From Leptolinea sp. UBA1437 (lineage in GTDB: Bacteria > Chloroflexota > Anaerolineae > Anaerolineales > Anaerolineaceae): a stretch of 5,467 nucleotides of DNA. The stretch is from the NCBI GenBank assembly GCA_002329625.1, contig DCTP01000073.1:5687-11153 (forward strand). The letters run 5' to 3'. The translations under genes were made by a program, and so were the position numbers. Of this stretch, positions 1 through 4,648 are shown one piece after another (the first letter of the stretch is position 1; every line of letters begins with the position of its first letter). The notes beneath the pieces are model-generated. The model had not been told where the DNA came from, searched no databases, and saw nothing but the letters and a program-made list of their open reading frames with translations.

Positions 1-1
1 T

Positions 2-526
2 ACTCATGTAAATATCGGGACAGAAAATGCAGAAAAGTATTTTCGGCTCCTACTTGAAGATACCCGGAAGGCAAAGTTTTCTGAAGGTGAAAAACGAATT
101 CTATGGGTTCATACCATCCCTTATTGGCAGGAATCGATTCGAAATCTTTTTAATCAAAACAGAAAATATCAGATTTTGCTTTCCGATATGAATTATGATT
201 TTTTAGAGGAATCAGATGAAAATGCTCCGTATGATGCATTGGCGAGAAAGTTAATTCGAAATCCCATGAACGGTCGCGGACAGAGACGGAGCGAACATAT
301 TTTGAACTTAGCGAAAAAGCTGAAAGCGCACGGAGTGGTTTATTTCTGTCACTGGGGATGCAAACAGACTTTGGGAAACGCACGATTAACAAGCGAACGC
401 TTACAAAAAGCCGGCTATCCGGTTTTGATTTTAGATGGGGACGGTTGCGATCATAATAACATCAATGATGGTCAGATGATTACTAAGCTGCAGGCTTTTC
501 TTGAAATGTTGGAAACGAACCGATGA
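2..526 (+). CDS. 2-hydroxyacyl-CoA dehydratase D-component-family subunit (C-terminal part, 5' truncated)
   Basis: The reading frame is open from the left edge and ends at TGA 524-526, so 174 residues of the C-terminal part are visible and the true start lies outside the window. The last ~70 residues fit the HgdB/YjiM (2-HGD D-component) family: a 'GVVYFCHWGCKQT' strand-loop at about 326-367, then 'PVLILDGDGCD' and a 'GQMITKLQAFLEML' helix, which is the family's usual end. Cysteines at 347-349, 359-361 and near 446 are candidate ligands of an iron-sulfur cluster; by family knowledge such subunits bind a [4Fe-4S] or, in some members, a double-cubane cluster and act on CoA thioesters or other small molecules under anaerobic conditions. 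The stop overlaps the next gene's start (ATGA), implying translational coupling with the fused subunit-activator and probably a shared complex. Family assignment is solid; the substrate is unknown. Confidence 0.88.
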   Translation, partial: THVNIGTENAEKYFRLLLEDTRKAKFSEGEKRILWVHTIPYWQESIRNLFNQNRKYQILLSDMNYDFLEESDENAPYDALARKLIRNPMNGRGQRRSEHILNLAKKLKAHGVVYFCHWGCKQTLGNARLTSERLQKAGYPVLILDGDGCDHNNINDGQMITKLQAFLEMLETNR

Positions 527-2163
527 TCCGCTATATCTGTAAATATACACCGTTGGAACTGTTTGAATCCTTTGGGTTGGAGCCGGAGATCTTTAATGCG
601 ATGCTTCCGGATTCGGATGCCGCGGATGATTTAACCCATCGGAATATGTGCGGTTTTTCGCGGGTATTGCTGGCTGATAGGATTGTAAATAATTCCGACA
701 TGCTTGTCCTCACGGATTGCTGTGATTCGATTCGGCGAGCAGCGGATGTATTAGAATCCGCCGGGCAGAAAATCATGAGAATTGCTTTACCTCATCGGCA
801 AGACGAAAAAGGACAAAAACTTTATAAAGAGGAATTGTTACGGATTGTTCGACAACTGGAGGAATTGACTGAAACGCAATTCGATCCGGAAACGTTTCTA
901 TCGGCATTTTCACGTGATGAGCAGTCTTCGGGCCCTTATATCGCCGTTTTGGGCGCCAGAATCGGAAATGAAATATTTAATAAAATTCAGTCCGTTTCTC
1001 CTTATCCGGTTCGAAATCAAACGTGTATCGGTAATCGTCGGCTCGGGACTCCGATCGGAAACAATCTTGATCGGTTGATGGAATGGTATGCTTATGAACT
1101 TCTGTCTCAACCGTCTTGCATGCGTATGACGGATATTTCATCTCGTCGATCTTTGACGGAAGATCTCGATTTACGCGGAGTGATATACAATACTGTGGCA
1201 TTTTGTGATTTTTATGGATTTGAATATGCGCTTCTGCGTGGAAACCTTCATGTTCCACTTTTGAAAATCGAAACGGATTATACGATACAGGGAATCGGTC
1301 AGCTGCAAACGCGTCTGCAAGCTTTTTTTGAAAATGTGAAACCTACGAGGAAAATGAACCATACCGGTAAAAATCAAAGAACGAGCGGTTACTATGCCGG
1401 GATCGACAGCGGATCAACGACTACGAATGCTGTCATCATGGATAACAAGAAGCAAATTCTTGCATCTTCTACTATCCCAACCGGTGTACAAATTATGGAA
1501 AGTGCCAATCGAGCATTAGAGGAAGCTTTGTTGAAGGCCGATATAAATCGCAAACAAATTTCGCGAACCGTAACGACCGGTTATGGAAGAGCGGGAATTT
1601 CTTTTCGGGAAAAAGAGGTAACGGAAATTACCTGTCATGCCAAAGGAGCTTTTTTCCTGAATCCTGCTGTACGGACTGTCATTGATATCGGTGGACAGGA
1701 TAGTAAAGTTATTCGTTTGGATGAAAACGGCACTGTTTATGATTTTGTGATGAATGATAAATGCGCCGCAGGTACGGGTCGTTTTTTGGAACTGATGTCT
1801 CAATCTTTGGGATTGACAATGGAAGAGATGGGGACACGCGGGATCGACACAAAAGAAGATATCGTGATTTCCAGTATGTGTTCTGTTTTTGCACAATCAG
1901 AAGTTGTTTCTCTGATTGCTTCGGGGAAACGGGTTGAAGATATTATTCACGGATTAAATCGGTCAATTGCCGCCAAAGTGTTATCATTGGCGGGGCGAAA
2001 AGTGTTGGAACGGGAATGGATGATGACGGGAGGAGTAGCGCGAAATATCGGCGTCGTGAATGCGGTCGAAGAAAAGCTGGGCGGAAAAGTGATCGTTCCC
2101 AACGAGCCGGAAATCTGCGGTGCAATCGGTGCCGCCTTAATTGCAATCGACATCGATGAATAA
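523..2163 (+). CDS. Fusion of 2-hydroxyacyl-CoA dehydratase-like subunit and BadF/HgdC-type ATP-dependent activator
   Basis: This 546-residue protein has two parts. Residues 1-~275 form a compact 2-HGD D-component-like domain: 'ICKYTPLELFESFG' near the N-terminus, C43 in 'NMCGF', C66-C67 in 'TDCCDSIRR', 'TCIGNRRLG' at 167-175, 'PSCMR' at 197-201, 'FCDFYGFEY' at 227-235 and a final 'GQLQTRLQAFFENV'. A short polar linker (~276-290) leads to a full activator of the ASKHA fold: 'GIDSGSTTTNAV' (293-304), 'TGYGR' (352-356), 'DIGGQDSK' (388-395) and the adenosine motif 'TGGVARN' (502-508). C414 in 'DKCAAGTGRF' and C453 in 'SSMCSVFAQSE' match the two cysteines per subunit that hold the dimer-bridging [4Fe-4S] cluster in HgdC, with the same 39-residue spacing. 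By family, the activator uses ATP to inject a low-potential electron into the dehydratase cluster. The start overlaps the upstream stop; the ribosome site is weak, consistent with coupling. The activator is usually a separate ~255-residue protein, so fusion to a subunit is the odd feature. Confidence 0.93.
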   Translation: MIRYICKYTPLELFESFGLEPEIFNAMLPDSDAADDLTHRNMCGFSRVLLADRIVNNSDMLVLTDCCDSIRRAADVLESAGQKIMRIALPHRQDEKGQKLYKEELLRIVRQLEELTETQFDPETFLSAFSRDEQSSGPYIAVLGARIGNEIFNKIQSVSPYPVRNQTCIGNRRLGTPIGNNLDRLMEWYAYELLSQPSCMRMTDISSRRSLTEDLDLRGVIYNTVAFCDFYGFEYALLRGNLHVPLLKIETDYTIQGIGQLQTRLQAFFENVKPTRKMNHTGKNQRTSGYYAGIDSGSTTTNAVIMDNKKQILASSTIPTGVQIMESANRALEEALLKADINRKQISRTVTTGYGRAGISFREKEVTEITCHAKGAFFLNPAVRTVIDIGGQDSKVIRLDENGTVYDFVMNDKCAAGTGRFLELMSQSLGLTMEEMGTRGIDTKEDIVISSMCSVFAQSEVVSLIASGKRVEDIIHGLNRSIAAKVLSLAGRKVLEREWMMTGGVARNIGVVNAVEEKLGGKVIVPNEPEICGAIGAALIAIDIDE

Positions 2164-2173
2164 GATCATCGAT
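2152..2173. repeat. 8-bp perfect inverted repeat around the fusion gene's stop codon
   Basis: ATCGATGA (2152-2159) and TCATCGAT (2166-2173) are exact reverse complements separated by 6 bases, and the TAA stop (2161-2163) sits in the loop. No T-run follows, so this is not a classical terminator. It could be a small mRNA hairpin that marks the gene end or tunes expression of the acetyltransferase 56 bases downstream. It may also be chance, since the arms are short and lie partly in coding sequence. Confidence 0.35.
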
Positions 2174-2219
2174 CTGAAAAAAGACATCATCTTTCATCTC
2201 GAAGATAGGAAATAGAAAT

Positions 2220-3095
2220 ATGGAAACAATCATCAGACACGGATATCCCGATGAATGCCGAGAAGTAGAAAATGTACTCCGAGAGGCATTTTGGGATCTT
2301 TATCGTCCCGGATGTAACGAACATTACATTTATCATCAACTTCGTCAATCTTCCGCTTATATACCCGAACTGGATTGGATCGCGGAAACGGATCAGCGGA
2401 TTGTCGGCGGCATTCTATCCAGTAAGGCGCAAGTCGTCGATTATAACGGTTTAAATCATCCGATAATTTGTCTGGGTCCGATCGGAGTCTTACCGGCATA
2501 TCAAGGCTTGGGGATCGGGAAAAAGTTAATCTCTAAATCATTGGAAGAGGCTGAAAGAATAGGATTTCAAGCGGTTGTTGTGTTGGGTGATCCGGCTTAT
2601 TACTCGCAATTTGGTTTTGAAAAAGCAAGCAATTATCATATTCGCGCCTCCGAAGCGGAGAACTCCGAAAATTTATTGGTGAAAGAATTAAGACCGAAAG
2701 GATTGGAGGGCGTCACCGGGAAAGTATTATTTGATCCGGCTTTTCAGACAGACGAGAAAGCAGTTGACGAATTTGATCGCGATTTCTCTGCGAAACGAAA
2801 AAAAGAGGCGAGACCGGAAGTTAAAGAATCGAACCGGGATGAGGATCAAAAATGGAAACGATACAATGTGATTATCGGTATTTTCCTGGGAATCGTTTTA
2901 GGATTTATCTTATTTGGAATTCCACAAAAATACTTGGATGACGGTTTGCGATTAACTATTATGCTGGTCATCATTCTGTTCTTTCCGCAAATATTTGAGA
3001 AGAAATTTCAAGTTAAATTTCGTCTCGGACGGCTTTGGATGGCGGGAACGCTGATATTTTGTACAATTCTATTTATCTTTCTGAAGTTAATATGA
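2220..3095 (+). CDS. YhbS-like GNAT N-acetyltransferase with C-terminal three-helix membrane tail
   Basis: The product has 291 residues. Residues 1-~185 are a GNAT domain of the YhbS (COG3153) type. The acetyl-CoA pyrophosphate loop is visible as Q95-G-L-G-I-G100 following 'IGVLPAYQ', and the YhbS-typical 'GDPAYYSQFGF' spans 123-133. 'ELRPKGL' and 'GKVLFDPAF' match the usual end of that family, which is normally about 165-200 residues long. Here a highly charged linker (~186-214, rich in K, R and E) leads to three predicted membrane helices at about 215-234, 243-259 and 272-290. The acetyltransferase would therefore sit on the cytoplasmic face of the membrane. AGGA at 2207-2210, 9 bases before the ATG, supports this start. 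It lies 56 bases after the activator fusion on the same strand with no clear terminator between them, so it is probably co-transcribed, though no functional link is evident. The substrate is unknown. Confidence 0.88.
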   Translation: METIIRHGYPDECREVENVLREAFWDLYRPGCNEHYIYHQLRQSSAYIPELDWIAETDQRIVGGILSSKAQVVDYNGLNHPIICLGPIGVLPAYQGLGIGKKLISKSLEEAERIGFQAVVVLGDPAYYSQFGFEKASNYHIRASEAENSENLLVKELRPKGLEGVTGKVLFDPAFQTDEKAVDEFDRDFSAKRKKEARPEVKESNRDEDQKWKRYNVIIGIFLGIVLGFILFGIPQKYLDDGLRLTIMLVIILFFPQIFEKKFQVKFRLGRLWMAGTLIFCTILFIFLKLI

Positions 3096-3096
3096 C

Positions 3097-3133
3097 AAAG
3101 AAGGAGGTCGTCTACTGATAGACCTCCTTCTTT
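3097..3133. terminator. Strong hairpin between convergent genes, likely bidirectional terminator
   Basis: A 13-bp perfect inverted repeat has arms at 3097-3109 (AAAGAAGGAGGTC) and 3121-3133 (GACCTCCTTCTTT), with an 11-base loop. It starts one base after the acetyltransferase stop and ends 19 bases before the stop of the minus-strand DUF296 gene. A-rich left and T-rich right arms give short U-rich 3' ends in both directions, although neither side has a long T-run. An alternative fold pairs GTCTA (3110-3114) with TAGAC (3119-3123), leaving a tetraloop and a 3-base bulge. Confidence 0.75.
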
Positions 3134-3152
3134 ATAAACAAAAATTTAATGA

Positions 3153-3707
3153 TTATTTTGTTACGTTTTTATAAAAGTTTTCCGGATGAGTATAAGCTTC
3201 TCCGAAAACATCCACCGGTTTCAGAACCTCAATATCCAATAATTCGGTAACAAAAACCTGCATACAGCCTTTAACTCTGGTTCCTTCGAGCAAATGGCCT
3301 GCAATTGTTCCGGTATCCCATGCTCCTCCTGCGACAAAATGCATCGCGACAAAAGGTTCTTCTCCGCCATCATCGGTAGGACGTTGTCCGATCATTCCTC
3401 CTATTGCGCATAACATAGTCAAATTCGTATTGATTGCTTCACCCTCAAGATGCCAATTATCCGGATGAGCGATATCCGGAACCCAAACATAATAATGACA
3501 AGGTTGAAATCCGCCCATAAATGTGGCATGGACTTTACCGAAACGGATATTTTGTTCTTTTGCAAATTTTTGTATCGCAAGAACGGGGTCGGCACCCGTC
3601 ATCATACGAACAATAAATTCTCGCCCGCGACGAGTCTCGCAACAATGATATTGGTCAGGAGAAGTAGCATCTCGTTGCCATTCCGGAAGATCAGATTGAT
3701 TAAACAT
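3153..3707 (-). CDS. PCC/DUF296-domain protein
   Basis: This 184-residue protein fits the plants-and-prokaryotes-conserved (PCC/DUF296, PF03479) domain, a small trimeric fold often linked to DNA-binding or metal binding; its bacterial role is unclear. It shows 'FIVRMMTGADPVLAIQKFAKEQNI' spread over residues 31-54, a 'GKVHATFMGGF' strand (57-67), a 'TMLCAIGGMIG' segment (97-107) in the place of the usual E-L-x-S-L-x-G-x-I, and 'AGHLLEGTRV' (136-145) in place of the family's GGHL loop. The usual H-x-H before that loop appears as A121-M122-H123, so only the second histidine is kept. I chose the ATG at 3705-3707 because AAAGGAAAG lies just upstream on this strand. A longer ORF reaching 3791 would add 28 residues that cover the promoter and ribosome site. 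The gene is convergent with the acetyltransferase and monocistronic as far as can be seen. Family assignment is fairly sure; function is not. Confidence 0.83.
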   Translation of the reverse strand: MFNQSDLPEWQRDATSPDQYHCCETRRGREFIVRMMTGADPVLAIQKFAKEQNIRFGKVHATFMGGFQPCHYYVWVPDIAHPDNWHLEGEAINTNLTMLCAIGGMIGQRPTDDGGEEPFVAMHFVAGGAWDTGTIAGHLLEGTRVKGCMQVFVTELLDIEVLKPVDVFGEAYTHPENFYKNVTK

Positions 3708-3747
3708 ATTCTTTCCTTTATAAGAAGATGATGGAAAAACAACGCGT

Positions 3748-3777
3748 ATTATACTACAAGCTTTCATTTCACAAGAA
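3748..3777 (-). promoter_or_regulatory. Probable sigma-A type promoter of the DUF296 gene
   Basis: Read on the minus strand there is a perfect TATAAT at 3753-3748. Upstream are imperfect -35 candidates: TTGTGA (3774-3769, 15-base spacer) or TTCTTG (3777-3772, 18-base spacer). Transcription would start near 3741, giving a leader of about 35 bases that contains the AAAGGAAAG ribosome site and the ATG at 3707. The -10 is strong and the -35 is weak. Confidence 0.55.
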
Positions 3778-3966
3778 GAAAATAAAAACATTTTTCCTAA
3801 ATTTCTGGATATATGATAAAAATGGAAATATAGTTATATTTAATAATAAAGAGAAATTAAGCAAGCCGATTTACGGAGGGAATAGTGATTTAGAATATTT
3901 ATTTTGGTTGCTATATGTTTCTATCGATATTTTATAGCTATCTCGGGATAAAATCGATATTCCGAG
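3754..3966. other. AT-rich intergenic segment with no convincing gene
   Basis: GC over 3781-3960 is about 24% by hand count, against about 44% over 2221-2400. A plus-strand ORF at 3728-3937 (69 codons, starting MMEKQRVLYY) is possible. However, it begins inside the leader of the minus-strand gene, runs through that gene's promoter, has no clear ribosome site and matches nothing I recognise. Its C-terminal half ('WIYDKNGNIVIFNNKEKL') looks protein-like, so a decayed gene remnant is conceivable. A direct repeat and a hairpin lie at the right end and are listed separately. Confidence 0.5.
3923..3961. repeat. 9-bp direct repeat ATCGATATT, two copies 30 bases apart
   Basis: Exact copies lie at 3923-3931 and 3953-3961, spaced 30 bases start to start, about three helical turns. 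The second copy overlaps the loop and right arm of the hairpin just before the orphan ORF. They could be a regulator binding pair on one DNA face, or chance in AT-rich DNA. Confidence 0.35.
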
Positions 3967-3968
3967 AT
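3940..3968. repeat. 11-bp inverted repeat (hairpin) reaching into the orphan ORF's start codon
   Basis: ATCTCGGGATA (3940-3950) pairs with TATTCCGAGAT (3958-3968) with one G-U pair and a 7-base loop. The right arm includes the first two bases of the ATG at 3967. No T-run follows, so termination is unlikely on the plus strand. If the 3967 start is used, the hairpin would mask it in the mRNA. Otherwise the hairpin lies in the leader of a gene starting at 4063, or is an operator palindrome. Confidence 0.5.
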
Positions 3969-4515
3969 GAATCTTGTTAACTTATTGTTGGATTCGTTTT
4001 CTGTTCAGCCTAATTCTCTCGGGAGGGCTGATATTTATAAAAATTATGGCTTTGGAGAAAAAATGCGATTATCTTATCAATTAGATCAAATTTCCTATGA
4101 AATCGGAATGATAAACTCTTTTATTGAGATGGTAGCTTGCGGAGTGAAAAGGCTTGCGATCAGCCCTCCTATCGATCCAAGAAATCTCAATATTATGTTA
4201 GAGGCTTCTAAAATTATCAGCGAAGGATTCGGTACAAAGTACTTTTTTGAGGAATCATTAATCGTTACCGACATTCAAAGCGAAGAATTTACAAAAGGGA
4301 AGAATTCTATTTTGTATTATGCGAAGGATGATGCGATCACTGAGTACTTGGATTTAAAAAAAGAAATTAAATCACTCACTGATAAAAATGAATATTCCGG
4401 ACAAAAACGGCGAGAGATATCCTTTGCGTTTGGCCGATTACTGGGATACCCCGATGAGGTTATTCTAAGAAAAATTGACAGTCCAAGCCATATCGATCCG
4501 TTTGTTTTGATATAA
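3967..4515 (+). CDS. Hypothetical protein of unrecognised family
   Basis: This ORF encodes up to 182 residues, apparently soluble, with no signal peptide, no membrane segment and a single cysteine (C58). I do not recognise the family. Visible landmarks are 'ISYEIGMINSFIEM' (42-55), a strand-like 'VKRLAISPPIDP' (60-71), a charged helix around 121-140 and a C-terminal 'RREISFAFGRLLGYP' (148-162), the most motif-like part. The start is uncertain. ATG 3967 has no ribosome site and sits in a hairpin, while the internal ATG at 4063 (M33) has GGAG at 4054-4057 five bases upstream and would give 150 residues. A stop at 3949-3951 rules out a longer frame. GC is about 34% over 4021-4200 by hand count, lower than the flanking metabolic genes, which hints at a different origin. 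Codon-level continuity and plausible protein composition make a real gene likely. Confidence 0.65.
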   Translation: MNLVNLLLDSFSVQPNSLGRADIYKNYGFGEKMRLSYQLDQISYEIGMINSFIEMVACGVKRLAISPPIDPRNLNIMLEASKIISEGFGTKYFFEESLIVTDIQSEEFTKGKNSILYYAKDDAITEYLDLKKEIKSLTDKNEYSGQKRREISFAFGRLLGYPDEVILRKIDSPSHIDPFVLI

Positions 4516-4536
4516 ATAACGAATATTTTTTATAAT
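4507..4536 (+). promoter_or_regulatory. Near-consensus sigma-A promoter for the serine dehydratase gene
   Basis: TTGATA (4507-4512, one mismatch to TTGACA) and TATAAT (4531-4536, consensus) are separated by 18 bases. The -35 overlaps the last codons and stop of the orphan ORF. Transcription would begin near 4542, giving a leader of about 105 bases before the ATG at 4649. I see no T-box or riboswitch signature in that leader. Confidence 0.65.
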
Positions 4537-4648
4537 TCGGAAACGACAAAATAAGACGGACTGGATTATGAAGAATGAATTTATACGCCAAAAAGAACGA
4601 TATACTCAATGTAAATTACGATAAAAAAATTGAAATCAGGCATAAGAT
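4537..4648 (+). other. AT-rich leader with possible small ORFs
   Basis: The segment between the promoter and the dehydratase start contains two overlapping short ORFs. One has 18 codons (4568-4624, MKNEFIRQKERYTQCKLR). The other has 25 codons (4575-4652, starting MNLYAKKNDI), and its TGA overlaps the dehydratase ATG as ATGA. Neither has a good ribosome site. Neither shows a serine or threonine codon run that would suggest classical attenuation. They may be chance. Confidence 0.3.

Noticed and set aside
1516..1896. 126-codon minus-strand ORF inside the activator domain
   Set aside because: It is antisense to a strongly conserved domain, has no ribosome site and its translation shows no motif; a shadow of the real gene.
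2156..2215. 19-codon ORF (MNKIIDLKKDIIFHLEDRK) overlapping the end of the activator fusion
   Set aside because: No ribosome site, very short, and created by the last codons of the upstream gene plus a short spacer; most likely chance.
1943..2233. 96-codon minus-strand ORF over the end of the fusion gene
   Set aside because: Antisense to the conserved TGGVARN region, arginine-rich low-quality translation, no promoter or ribosome site seen.
3708..3791. 28-residue N-terminal extension of the DUF296 protein to a start at 3791
   Set aside because: The extension would cover the TATAAT box and ribosome binding site of the shorter form, and its residues do not look like part of the domain. ATG 3707 has a good ribosome site.
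3728..3937. 69-codon plus-strand ORF
   Set aside because: It begins in the leader of the divergent gene, runs through its promoter, lacks a ribosome site and has no recognisable motif. Kept only as a note in the intergenic entry.
4520..4540. Possible terminator CGAAT...ATTCG after the orphan ORF
   Set aside because: Only a 5-bp AT-rich stem with a long loop; the same bases form a near-consensus -10 box, which is the better explanation.
4543..4648. T-box, riboswitch or attenuator in the dehydratase leader
   Set aside because: The leader is about 105 bases, AT-rich and lacks the T-box core sequence, a terminator stem or a run of regulatory codons.
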